From Ensifer adhaerens (GTDB taxonomy: Bacteria; Pseudomonadota; Alphaproteobacteria; Rhizobiales; Rhizobiaceae), in the NCBI RefSeq assembly GCF_013283195.1, contig NZ_JABEKT010000003.1, positions 504,994-568,993 on the forward strand: a stretch of DNA of 64,000 nucleotides. Reading direction: 5' to 3'. Below are positions 17,401 to 24,604 of the stretch, in pieces. Both the position numbers and the translations under genes were made by a program. Each line of letters starts with the position of its first letter. Position 1 is the first letter of the stretch. The notes below the pieces were generated by a model. That model was not told the origin of the DNA, did not search any database, and saw only the letters and a list, made by a program, of their open reading frames with translations.

Positions 17401-17447
17401 GTGCGTGAGTGACAGGTTCCGTGCAGGCACCTGGGTCACTCACGCAC
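17401..17447. repeat. Long imperfect inverted repeat
   Basis: GTGCGTGAGTGACAGGT (17401-17417) is followed, after an 11-base spacer, by ACCTGGGTCACTCACGCAC (17429-17447), its reverse complement apart from two inserted G residues. It lies at the 3' end of the Pro-rich ORF and could be a terminator-like hairpin without a T tract, an RNA structure or a protein-binding site. Confidence 0.6.
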
Positions 17448-17448
17448 T

Positions 17449-17604
17449 GGAGATAACGGGGCGTTTGCGGACTTTCATCAGGGTTAGGATTTCTCTTTTC
17501 GTCGGGCAGTTTGTCGGGTTCTGGTTCTTCGATCGGTCTTGGGATCCAGGTTGGAGCTGGCATGGGGGTTGTTCATCGGGGTTAGGGCGCTTGGGCGTCG
17601 ACAT
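17449..17604 (-). pseudogene. Pro-rich small protein, probable frameshift
   Basis: An ATG at 17604 opens MSTPKRPNPDEQPP in one frame, then Pro/Glu-rich coding continues in another frame as MPAPTWIPRPIEEPEPDKLP and on to NPNPDESPQTPR. Small rhizobial proteins rich in PxPxPIEEPEPDxLPDE are remembered as one uninterrupted frame, so a one-base change near 17561-17564 is likely. The unshifted frame ends at about 17440. Function unknown; no clear ribosome site. Confidence 0.4.
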
Positions 17605-17684
17605 GTCTATTTGCTTTGGCGCTCGTGGGGCTGATGGCGAAACGCTAAAAGGCGCCCGGCAAAAAAATAGGACCTGCCCGTAAC

Positions 17685-17900
17685 TCAGGGCCGCTGAAGC
17701 AGCGCGAGAGCTGTGGCAAGGCTTCCGAGAGAAAACGTGGCAGCAAAGGCATACAATTGGAGCATCAGAGCGATATACTCGACGCCGCCGCCATGGCCGA
17801 ATGCCTCTGGTCGGATCATCATCATTGCGGTCGCAGTGAGGATTCCTACCAGGCCGCCATACGACATGTGGACAATTGTGAACCTGACGAGTCGCGGCAT
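17685..17900 (-). CDS. Small membrane protein
   Basis: A 71-residue protein with two predicted helices (MSYGGLVGILTATAMMMI and EYIALMLQLYAFAATFSLGS). No named family. The ATG at 17900 has GAGGTGG at good spacing; upstream, GGAAC (17951-17947) is followed 17 bases later by ATT instead of GTT, a possible weaker EcfG promoter of the same variant form as that upstream of the PTS IIA gene. Confidence 0.65.
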   Translation of the reverse strand: MPRLVRFTIVHMSYGGLVGILTATAMMMIRPEAFGHGGGVEYIALMLQLYAFAATFSLGSLATALALLQRP

Positions 17901-18132
17901 AACTTCCACCTCGCATGAGATCACCCAATCATCGGCTCGTGGATATGTTCCGGAGATCAGCCTTTGTTGGTTCGCGTTGGCCAACAAGCGGCGCGTAGTT
18001 TTCGTCCAACAGGCCGACACGAAGAGTAGCCGTCCCTCTCTTCGGGGTACCGCCCCTGGCGGGCGCTCTCCAGATTTATCCTCAAATGTGCGTGATCAAC
18101 GATCGGTGCCAAATTTCTCCACTGGCAAGGAT

Positions 18133-18157
18133 GGAACAATAGTCGGGTCGCGTGGTT
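18133..18157 (+). promoter_or_regulatory. EcfG-type promoter for DUF2934-CBS-HD operon
   Basis: GGAAC (18133-18137), 17 bases, GTT (18155-18157), 34 bp upstream of the start at 18191. Confidence 0.65.
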
Positions 18158-18190
18158 TGCGAAGCGGGTACGTTCAACGGAGATATCGAG

Positions 18191-18412
18191 ATGAGCGACA
18201 GGGACGAAATGATACGTCGGCGAGCCTATGCGCTGTGGGAGATTGCCGGCCGACCCGATGGCCAGGAAAAGGAACACTGGGAGCAAGCCGTGCGCGAGAT
18301 GGCGCCGGGCGAAGCAGGCGATGCTGACGGGCTCGACACCTCCTCCGACCAGACGCAATTCGATCAGTCGAGCCCGCCTGTTGGGGGTGGGCAACCATAC
18401 TTGCGTAATTGA
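18191..18412 (+). CDS. DUF2934 domain protein
   Basis: A 73-residue protein with the DUF2934 signature: IRRRAYALWEIAGRPDGQEK followed by HWEQAVREM. The family is small, soluble, widespread in Rhizobiales and of unknown function. The start has GGAG and GAG within 15 bases upstream. First gene of a likely operon with a CBS protein (19 bp downstream) and an HD-domain protein. Confidence 0.82.
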   Translation: MSDRDEMIRRRAYALWEIAGRPDGQEKEHWEQAVREMAPGEAGDADGLDTSSDQTQFDQSSPPVGGGQPYLRN

Positions 18413-18431
18413 TCAGACGAGGAAAAACATC

Positions 18432-18872
18432 ATGCGTATTGCCGACATCATGACGCATAACGTCCACGTCGCAAGTCCCGACGACACGGTGGGGATGATT
18501 GCCCGTCACATGGCCGAACACGACATCGGTTTCCTTCCGGTTGGACAGAATGACAGGTTGATCGGAATGATTACCGATCGAGACATCGTTGTGCGTTGCG
18601 TGGCACAGGGGAGGGACGGCGACATGCCAGTTTCGGAAATCATGACCAATGATGTCCGATACTGCTTCGACGACGAGGAAGTTTCCGATGTGGCAAGAAA
18701 TATGGCTGACGTCCAGGTTCGCAGACTTCCTGTCGTGAACAGGGAAAAAAGATTGGTGGGCGTCGTATCACTGGCTGACGCCGCACGTACGGATAGCTGG
18801 ATTGCCGGGACTGGCCTTAAGGGAGTTACAGAACCGGGAGGGCTTCACAGCCAGCGGGAAGATTATGGTTGA
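18432..18872 (+). CDS. CBS-domain pair protein
   Basis: A 146-residue protein made of two CBS domains (about residues 5-60 and 70-125), seen as IADIMTHNVHVASPDDTV, LIGMITDRDIVVRCVAQG, VSEIMTNDVRY and LVGVVSLADAAR. Such stand-alone pairs bind adenosine nucleotides and act as energy or stress sensors; partner unknown. The start has GAGGA at spacing about 9. Its stop overlaps the HD-domain gene start. A second CBS protein is encoded at 20054-20524 in another stress operon. Confidence 0.9.
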   Translation: MRIADIMTHNVHVASPDDTVGMIARHMAEHDIGFLPVGQNDRLIGMITDRDIVVRCVAQGRDGDMPVSEIMTNDVRYCFDDEEVSDVARNMADVQVRRLPVVNREKRLVGVVSLADAARTDSWIAGTGLKGVTEPGGLHSQREDYG

Positions 18873-19416
18873 GGTTCCTCGCGTCGAAGCCCAGGCGCAA
18901 TGCGTGAGAGCGGCCGAAATCGCCACAAATGCGCATGAGGGTCAGTTGGACAAGACCGGCGGACCGTATCTCGGGCATTGTCAGAGGGTCGCGGAAAACG
19001 TGGCCGGTGCTCCGGCCAAGACTGTGGCCTACCTTCACGATATCTTGGAAAAATCGGCAGCGTGGGATATCGAACGTCTCCGTCAGGAAGGATTTTCGTC
19101 GAGCATACTCGACGCGGTCCTCGCGCTGACCCGGCGCGAGCACGAGGACGAGGAAACATTTATCGCCCGTGCATGTTCGAGCGAACTTAGCACTACCGTC
19201 AAGCGGGCCGATCTGGAGGACAATCTTTCGCAGGCGCGATCGGCTGGCCTCGACACACGCAAGTATCGACACGGTCTTAAACTGCTTGAGGGTCACTTGC
19301 TCGACAAAAACGCAAAGCGCTTCAAAGCAAGGAGTTCCATAGATCGTCTCGTCGCGGGTCAAGGCGACTCTCGATCGGTCCGAGGGCGCAAGCAAGGTGG
19401 GCGGCCGCGCCCATAG
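18865..19416 (+). CDS. HD-domain phosphohydrolase-like protein
   Basis: A 183-residue protein resembling the HD (metal-dependent phosphohydrolase) half of SpoT/Rel proteins: AHEGQLDKTGGPYLGHCQRVAENV at the N-terminus has the expected His, YLHDILE carries the HD pair, and VKRADLEDNL supplies the later Asp. It lacks the synthetase and regulatory domains of Rel, so it may be a small alarmone hydrolase or another nucleotide hydrolase. The C-terminal 30 residues are basic and variable. It overlaps the CBS stop by 8 bp, suggesting coupled synthesis. Confidence 0.8.
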   Translation: MVEVPRVEAQAQCVRAAEIATNAHEGQLDKTGGPYLGHCQRVAENVAGAPAKTVAYLHDILEKSAAWDIERLRQEGFSSSILDAVLALTRREHEDEETFIARACSSELSTTVKRADLEDNLSQARSAGLDTRKYRHGLKLLEGHLLDKNAKRFKARSSIDRLVAGQGDSRSVRGRKQGGRPRP

Positions 19417-19798
19417 CTGAAGCCGTAGCCTGCTACCAAAACGAGTACCTCACGAATTTCCGGAGTCAGTTCCAAGCGCGAGCGGCAGATCAGTTTCCAT
19501 CGCGCACCAGCCCGGGTGTCCTACCGGTAGTAGCGGCAACTCAACGCGACCGGTCGGGCCGGGCGGCTTGCACCCACGAACCTTAGATAGGTGCGGAATG
19601 TATGGTGCATCCAACCAGGATTGGAGATTGGTCCCCCTCGCCTGAAGGGACCGATGCTCCACTGCCCGAAGCCTCGTCTCCTGAACCAGATCGTCGGCGT
19701 CAAATGGGGCCGAAGTAGAGTTGTCGGCCGCGAAGAGCAGGAACTCTCTTCCGGCTTACCGAAGGGCACCCTCGATTGCTCGGCGATTTAGTCCAGCC
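19417..19798. other. Intergenic region without a recognised gene
   Basis: About 380 bp between the HD-domain gene and the next EcfG-type promoter. Open frames on both strands lack ribosome sites and recognisable products. I see no hairpin with a T tract, RNA gene or repeat. Confidence 0.5.
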
Positions 19799-19823
19799 GG
19801 AACCAAAATGGCGGCGTGGAGTT
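19799..19823 (+). promoter_or_regulatory. EcfG-type promoter for 19858-CBS-DUF982 operon
   Basis: GGAAC (19799-19803), 17 bases, GTT (19821-19823), 35 bp upstream of the start at 19858. Confidence 0.65.
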
Positions 19824-19857
19824 AGGTTTTAGACAATAATTCAAAAGGAGCTGATCA

Positions 19858-20067
19858 ATGCGCCTTCGTTTCAAACTGAAGCGCCCACCCCCGCGACTTC
19901 CCAAGCCGGAGTTTTTTGGGCCAGTTACTCACCGTCGGAATGCAGTATCGGTAGTCCAGATCGTACCGCCCCACAGAGTAGATTTAAATCTACCTAAATC
20001 TCCGGCGGAGGAGATCGCGGTACCAGCCTCAATCAATGGCAGGAGCCTGATCAATGGCAAGCTTTGA
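19858..20067 (+). CDS. Small basic protein upstream of CBS gene
   Basis: A 69-residue protein with a basic Pro-rich N-terminus (MRLRFKLKRPPPRLPKPEFF) and no known domain. It has an excellent ribosome site (AAAAGGAG, spacing about 7) and an EcfG-type promoter 35 bp upstream. It overlaps the CBS gene by 14 bp. The translation starts of this gene and the next share the near-identical string AGGAG(C)CTGATCAATG, suggesting a duplicated initiation region. Confidence 0.55.
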   Translation: MRLRFKLKRPPPRLPKPEFFGPVTHRRNAVSVVQIVPPHRVDLNLPKSPAEEIAVPASINGRSLINGKL

Positions 20068-20524
20068 TGAAGCAGAGACAGTTGCTTCGCTCATGACACC
20101 TACACTTTATACGATTTCACCAAATGATAGCGCTCAGTCAGCAGCTCGGCTGATGGCTGCGACAGGTGCCGGGATGCTTCCAGTCGAAGCTCCTGGCGTA
20201 GGAACGATCCTGGGCATTGTAACCGACCGCGATATTGTTGTCTCGGTGCTCGCGAAGGGAATGGCGACCACACGCGCAGTGCGTGAGTTCATGACCATTT
20301 CCCCAGAGACGTGCAGGCGCGAAGACAGCCTCCTGAACGCCGCACAAAAGATGGCAGACCGGAAGCTAAGGCGTCTCGTCGTGATCGATGACAAGCACCA
20401 CGCCGTCGGCGTGATCGCGGTTGCGGATATTGCACGCACTCACGAGCAGCTAGCGGGCATGATCCTGACCAAGACAACGGAGTCGGACCGCGAACCGGCC
20501 GATTTTGTGAAGGCCGGGACATGA
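20054..20524 (+). CDS. CBS-domain pair protein (second copy)
   Basis: A 156-residue protein with two CBS domains: VASLMTPTLYTISPNDSAQ, ILGIVTDRDIVVSVLAKGM, VREFMTISPETCRREDS and HAVGVIAVADIARTHEQL. It is clearly paralogous to the protein at 18432-18872, sharing the TDRDIVV core. It probably senses adenosine nucleotides. AGGAG lies about 7 bases upstream of the ATG, and the stop overlaps the DUF982 start by 4 bp. Confidence 0.9.
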   Translation: MASFDEAETVASLMTPTLYTISPNDSAQSAARLMAATGAGMLPVEAPGVGTILGIVTDRDIVVSVLAKGMATTRAVREFMTISPETCRREDSLLNAAQKMADRKLRRLVVIDDKHHAVGVIAVADIARTHEQLAGMILTKTTESDREPADFVKAGT

Positions 20525-20787
20525 CAGAGGAACTCAAATACGATCGGTTATGGGATGAGGAGATCTTCCTGGAAGATGGTCCGCGGACGCTGCGTGTTCA
20601 AAGCACCCGGGACGCCTATCTGTTGCTAAGGAATTATTGGAACGTCGGTGAAGGCGCCTCTCGCGACAAGGCACTCGCAATTTGCAAGACGGTTCTGAGT
20701 GAAAATGCCTCACCGGATAAAGCGCGCGAGGCTTTCATAACCGCCGCGCGCGATGCAGGTATCAAGGTAAACAGTTGGACCAGTTGA
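20521..20787 (+). CDS. DUF982 family protein (second copy)
   Basis: An 88-residue member of the same small family as 5863-6114: aligned features are AYLLLRNYWNVGEGASRDKA, a Cys in AICKTVLSENA, and the final AREAFITAARDAGI helix. Function unknown. It is translationally coupled to the CBS gene by an ATGA overlap. Downstream, 20788-21012 holds no recognised gene. Confidence 0.82.
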   Translation: MTEELKYDRLWDEEIFLEDGPRTLRVQSTRDAYLLLRNYWNVGEGASRDKALAICKTVLSENASPDKAREAFITAARDAGIKVNSWTS

Positions 20788-21012
20788 AGGTCAGGAGATG
20801 GGCTCAGCCACGATCACGGTCGCCCGCTCTACATTCTGGCCGAGACATGTACTTCGTATTGAAGTCCGGCTGTGTCGTCGCACGAGCAAGCTCCAATTGT
20901 TCTGCGCGGTTTAGATGCTCTGCCAGCTCTACAGCAATGATGCCAAGTGGGCCGCCTTGGCCGGGAAACTACGTCCGCAGTAAAGGTGGCTGCAACCTAT
21001 ATGGAGGTTGAA

Positions 21013-21216
21013 ATGAAGGAACCACGGGACGGCAAACCTGGAACGACCGACCAATCACCCCGTTGGGAAGGGCCCAAAGAGACCCGCCCACGAGGATACT
21101 TGCCTGCCAAGGATTGTCCCGACACCGATCGAGATGCCGTGGGAGAAGTCCTGACCGACACGGAACGGAACAAGCCATCGGATGCCGGAAAGACACGAAA
21201 AAGGAAAGAAGCATAA
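21013..21216 (+). CDS. Small hydrophilic protein
   Basis: A 67-residue, highly charged, Pro/Asp/Lys-rich protein (KEPRDGKPGTTDQSPRWEG ... KTRKRKEA), probably disordered. No family recognised. The ATG at 21013 has GGAGGTT at spacing about 4; an ATG at 21001 is just upstream of that site. No clear stress promoter was found. Confidence 0.5.
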   Translation: MKEPRDGKPGTTDQSPRWEGPKETRPRGYLPAKDCPDTDRDAVGEVLTDTERNKPSDAGKTRKRKEA

Positions 21217-21240
21217 GGGAGCGAGCGTCGTCAGCTGGGA

Positions 21241-21522
21241 TCAGCCATCCAAGTGACGGCCGCGTTGACCGCAATCGAAGTGTGCAGCACCCATCTTGCC
21301 GTGTGACGCACGCACTTCTCTAATGTCGAGCATAAGGCGGAAGAGCCATCTTCGAAGGTCGGTTCCGATCCGGTAAGATGGGAGTTCCCGAACTGCGCGA
21401 TGCAGTGTCCTTTGGACCAGGAGCCGGGATTGCTCTGGGTCAGGTTCAAGGGAACTTGCAAACCCCTTGAGCGAAGGCAACAGGCCAACTACGTCAAACT
21501 CCTTTCCCGATCCGGTTACCAT
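21241..21522 (-). CDS. Sigma-region-2-only mini-protein
   Basis: A 93-residue protein that resembles region 2 of alphaproteobacterial ECF sigma factors: LLPSLKGFASSLEPDPEQS, LLVQRTLHRAV, and GTDLRRWLFRLMLDI follow the pattern LP.L..FA.SL..D...A.DLVQ.TL.RA...GTN.RAWLF.I. Region 4 is absent and the acidic DDLVQ core is changed to RLLVQ. It cannot be a normal sigma factor. A paralogue of the same length is at 59554-59832. The start at 21522 has GAGGA at spacing 5 and an EcfG-type promoter 30 bp upstream. Possible decoy or anti-sigma ligand (inference). Confidence 0.6.
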   Translation of the reverse strand: MVTGSGKEFDVVGLLPSLKGFASSLEPDPEQSRLLVQRTLHRAVRELPSYRIGTDLRRWLFRLMLDIREVRASHGKMGAAHFDCGQRGRHLDG

Positions 21523-21551
21523 CGTTTTCCTCAACCTCCGTTACCACAATC

Positions 21552-21577
21552 AACGCGCATCCGGGCTCCTTCGTTCC
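21552..21577 (-). promoter_or_regulatory. EcfG-type promoter for first mini-sigma gene
   Basis: On the minus strand GGAAC (21577-21573), 18 bases, GTT (21554-21552), that is GGAAC-N17-CGTT, 30 bp upstream of the start at 21522. The spacer is one base longer than at the other sites. Confidence 0.5.
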
Positions 21578-21657
21578 GTGGTTCCCCGTCGCCCGAGTGA
21601 CCGTGGCCGTGGAAACGCACGAACGCCTGTGAAAGTCGACGCCCCCTATTGCTCTCC

Positions 21658-22779
21658 ATGAAAAGCGGGAAGAGGGATCAAATTGCCGAGCTGGTCGTTT
21701 TGCCCGTATCCAACGGCCCCATGGAATCGAGCCCTATGAGATTAAGGGATTTTGCAGATAAGCTTGGTCTATCACCTACGACCGTCAGCCGCGCACTTGC
21801 TGGCTATCCCGAGGTCAGGGCAAAAACCCGACTCCGCATCCTGCGGGAAGCCGCCAGATACGGGTATCGTCCCAACAGTGCGGCAGTAGGTCTTGCGACC
21901 GGCAGAGCGGGGGCGATAGGCGTGATTTTCGACCGCGCGATGCAATCCCATTCAGTCGAGTTCATCGCAGGCGTGGGTGAGGCTTTGGTGGAATGCGGAT
22001 CCGAACTCTCGGTCGCACCACTGGCGTCAGGATCCGAAGAACGCGATGTCGAAGCATGCGACAGATTGGTCAAGAGCGGCCGCATCGATGCTGCCATCCT
22101 GTGTGCGCCTGTCACTGGCGACCATCGCCTGATGTCGATGCAAGAGCAGGGCCTGCCATGTCTTCTTTTCGGGAGGGCATCCGGATACCCCCTTCACGCC
22201 TGGTTGGACATTGACACCACCGCCTTGACAAGACGCGCCGTGGATTACCTCATCAGCCTCGCGCATCGTCGTATCGCGATGATAAACGCCCCTTCCGACC
22301 AGTATTTGTCGGGCCGCCGTGAAGCAGGTTACCGTCAGGCTCTTCATGCCGCAGCGATCAGCTATGATCCGGAGATCATTGCAAATGGCGATCTGACTGA
22401 AACCAACGGGTTTCTCTTCACTCGCGCGTTCCTCAATCTCCCAACGCGCCCAACAGCAATTGTCACGGGCACGACGGAAAGCGCCCTTGGCATCTATCGT
22501 GCTGCTCGCAGTTGCAGCCTGATCGTGGGACGAGATCTATCTGTTGTTGCACACGACGACAGGCTCGCAGCTATGCGCGCCGAACACATGGATCCAGTTT
22601 TGACATCCACGCGTGCTTCCTTGCGTTGCGCCGGGAGACGTGCCGGTGAACTGGTTCTTAAGCTAATAGCTGGTCAGCCGGCCGACACCGTGCACGAGGA
22701 ATGGCGCGCCGAGTTTTTCGTAGGGAAATCGTCGTGCCAATACCACGACCAAGCCGACAAGAAAGAAGGCAACTGTTGA
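21658..22779 (+). CDS. LacI family transcriptional regulator
   Basis: A 373-residue repressor-type regulator. The helix-turn-helix is seen in MRLRDFADKLGLSPTTVSRAL, followed by the hinge RYGYRPNSAAVGLATGRAG and a periplasmic-binding-protein-like effector domain (GVIFDRAMQSHSVEFIAGV ... DIDTTALTRRAVDYLISL ... HRRIAMINAP). It binds DNA as a dimer under control of a sugar ligand. ATGs at 21721 and 21736 would give a more typical N-terminus; none of the candidates has a clear ribosome site. It precedes the ROK-like gene by 35 bp, which it may co-regulate. Confidence 0.88.
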   Translation: MKSGKRDQIAELVVLPVSNGPMESSPMRLRDFADKLGLSPTTVSRALAGYPEVRAKTRLRILREAARYGYRPNSAAVGLATGRAGAIGVIFDRAMQSHSVEFIAGVGEALVECGSELSVAPLASGSEERDVEACDRLVKSGRIDAAILCAPVTGDHRLMSMQEQGLPCLLFGRASGYPLHAWLDIDTTALTRRAVDYLISLAHRRIAMINAPSDQYLSGRREAGYRQALHAAAISYDPEIIANGDLTETNGFLFTRAFLNLPTRPTAIVTGTTESALGIYRAARSCSLIVGRDLSVVAHDDRLAAMRAEHMDPVLTSTRASLRCAGRRAGELVLKLIAGQPADTVHEEWRAEFFVGKSSCQYHDQADKKEGNC

Positions 22780-22814
22780 ATACCAGCGCTTGCGCGCGTT
22801 TGAGAGGGATTACA

Positions 22815-23906
22815 ATGGCTGCGAAGACCAGGGCAAGGAGTGAGATGGAAAAGGGTAAGGGCAAGCCTCTTACTCATGGGGCAGGTGACCTGCCGGCGGT
22901 TCACGTTAACGAGTACAATTTTGAACTGCGAAACAGAGACGGCTTCATCGGCGACAAAGCCAACAAGCGTGCGTTCCAGGAAATCCTCGAGCGCTGGCGA
23001 AAGGGCGCACGGGGGAACGGCCTCGACCCCTTGGGGCGAAAACCGACAGCCGACCTGTCGAAACGCGAGATCGATCATTTCCTGACAAAAGACAAGTCCA
23101 TGACCGCCGCGGTCGTGTGGAGCGCGGTCGAGGAGTTCGCCCACGAACTATCGGAGGTATTGAGCCGTTTTCTGGCGCAGGAGAGCTGGAAGGGGACAGA
23201 GAAAATCATAGTTGGAGGCGGCTTTGTCTCAAGCGCTGCTGGCGCGCTCAGCATAGCGCGGGCGCAATTGATTTTGGGCGAGCAAGGTAACGCCGTCGAG
23301 TTGATCAAAATTCGACATCATCCTGATGACGCGGGGCTCGTGGGGAGTGCCCACTTGTTGCCTCGGTGGATGCTCAAGGGGCACAAGGCAATTCTGGCAA
23401 TTGATATCGGCGGCACCAACATCCGCGTGGGCATCGTACTGCTGAACCGCAACAAGGCGAAGAACTTGGCCCACGCGAAAGTCTACAAATCCCGAATCTG
23501 GCGTCATCGTGATGAAAAGCCAAGCCGTACGGCGAGCGTAGATAGGCTGGCGGCAATGTTGACTGATATGATTGCAGTCGCCAGCAAAAAGAAACTGGAC
23601 CTGGCGCCGGCGGTCGGTATCGCCTGTCCGGGAATAGTCGAAGAAGAAGGGTCGATAGCCCGCGGCGCCCAGAACCTGCCCGGCGGCAACTGGGAGGGTG
23701 ATCATTTCAATCTTCCCGAAGCGCTGCGCAAGGTCGTGCCGAAGATCGGTGACCATGACAGTTTTTTCATTATGCACAATGATGCCGTAGTACAGGGACT
23801 GTCGCAGCTACCCTTTCTCACGGGCGTGAGCAATTGGGGTGTGGTAACCATTGGCACGGGCCTTGGAAACGCGCACTACACCAATAAGCCCCCAGGCAAC
23901 GGTTAG
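22815..23906 (+). CDS. ROK-like kinase/regulator with swapped lobes
   Basis: A 363-residue protein carrying all core ROK-family elements in an unusual order. The first half (about residues 20-185) reads like a ROK C-terminal lobe: SAVEEFAHELSEVLSRFLAQ, KIIVGGGFVSSAAGAL and DAGLVGSAHLLP. The nucleotide-binding N-lobe follows: AILAIDIGGTNIRVGIVLL (about 195), VGIACPGIVEEEGSI, NDAVVQGLS and VVTIGTGLGNA at the very end. This is the order expected from circular permutation. ROK members are sugar kinases or repressors; no HTH is seen here. The start has GAGAGGGA upstream; partner LacI gene lies 35 bp upstream. Confidence 0.75.
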   Translation: MAAKTRARSEMEKGKGKPLTHGAGDLPAVHVNEYNFELRNRDGFIGDKANKRAFQEILERWRKGARGNGLDPLGRKPTADLSKREIDHFLTKDKSMTAAVVWSAVEEFAHELSEVLSRFLAQESWKGTEKIIVGGGFVSSAAGALSIARAQLILGEQGNAVELIKIRHHPDDAGLVGSAHLLPRWMLKGHKAILAIDIGGTNIRVGIVLLNRNKAKNLAHAKVYKSRIWRHRDEKPSRTASVDRLAAMLTDMIAVASKKKLDLAPAVGIACPGIVEEEGSIARGAQNLPGGNWEGDHFNLPEALRKVVPKIGDHDSFFIMHNDAVVQGLSQLPFLTGVSNWGVVTIGTGLGNAHYTNKPPGNG

Positions 23907-23914
23907 AACTCGAG

Positions 23915-24200
23915 ATGATGGTAAGGCTGAAAGTCTTGCCCCTTGACGGATGCTGCGGCTTAGGACCATTGCCCCCGTGCAGGCTCGGGGGTGCGACCAC
24001 ACAGGAGACCGTCGAGGGTTATCCGTCGCTCACCGTGAGTGTGGTCGAGCTTGCGGAGATCTGGACTGCCTGTCACCAGGCGCTAGGCTGACCGCGCAAA
24101 CTGTCTGACTTTGGTGTTACCGTGAAATCGGCAAAGCGTCTCTCGCTGCCGTGGGCCCCCAACAAACGGTCCTGCGGCTATGCGGCTCAAACCGTAACGC
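23915..24200 (+). pseudogene. DUF433-type antitoxin, decayed
   Basis: A reading frame from 23915 encodes QETVEGYPSLTVSVVELAEI followed by an in-frame TGA at 24089-24091 and then PRKLSDFGVTVKSAKRLSLP in the same frame. The first string matches the C-terminal helical part of DUF433 antitoxins (E-x-V-E-x-Y-P-x-L-T-x-x-x-V-E), and the second the tail usually found after it. The N-terminal half is not recognisable. With the toxin remnant directly downstream, it is read as an inactivated type II pair. Confidence 0.5.
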
Positions 24201-24555
24201 TCCTGATCGATGAATGCCTGCACACGTCGCTCGCGGCCGTTGCTCACGATAACGGCCAGGATGGCTTTCACATCATTGGCTTGGCTAGAGCAACAAAGAG
24301 GATCGAGATCCTGCTGGACACGCATCGTCGTGACGAACAACGCGCGGGATTTCCGAAAGATCTTCGGCAGGCAATAGCTCCATGACGGATTGGTCATCAT
24401 CGTACCTGAAGTCGTCAAAAGCGTTGCAGCGAGAGCTTTTCGAACTCAATCTGCAAGAGATTGCCGGCGGCGGCGAGTATCTCAACGAGGTAAGCGAGAC
24501 CAGCATCCAAGACGATGAAGCGGCCCTCACCCGCTACTCTTTTCCGGTAATTTGA
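24201..24555 (+). pseudogene. DUF5615-type PIN toxin, multiple frameshifts
   Basis: The start VTLLIDECLHTSLAAVAHDN is a strong match to the N-terminus of DUF5615 PIN-like toxins (M-x-L-L-I-D-E-x-L). The next family motif, VVTNNARDFRKIFGR, is found in a second frame near 24316-24372, LHDGLVIIVPEVVK in a further position near 24378-24420, and the C-terminal KALQRELFELNLQEIAGGG in another frame to the stop at 24555. At least three frame changes destroy the gene. Normal family order is kept, so this was once an intact toxin beside its DUF433 antitoxin. Confidence 0.6.
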
Positions 24556-24604
24556 GAGCACTGCGGTCACGTCCCTTTCCACCGCCGGAACAGCGATCCG
24601 CTCT

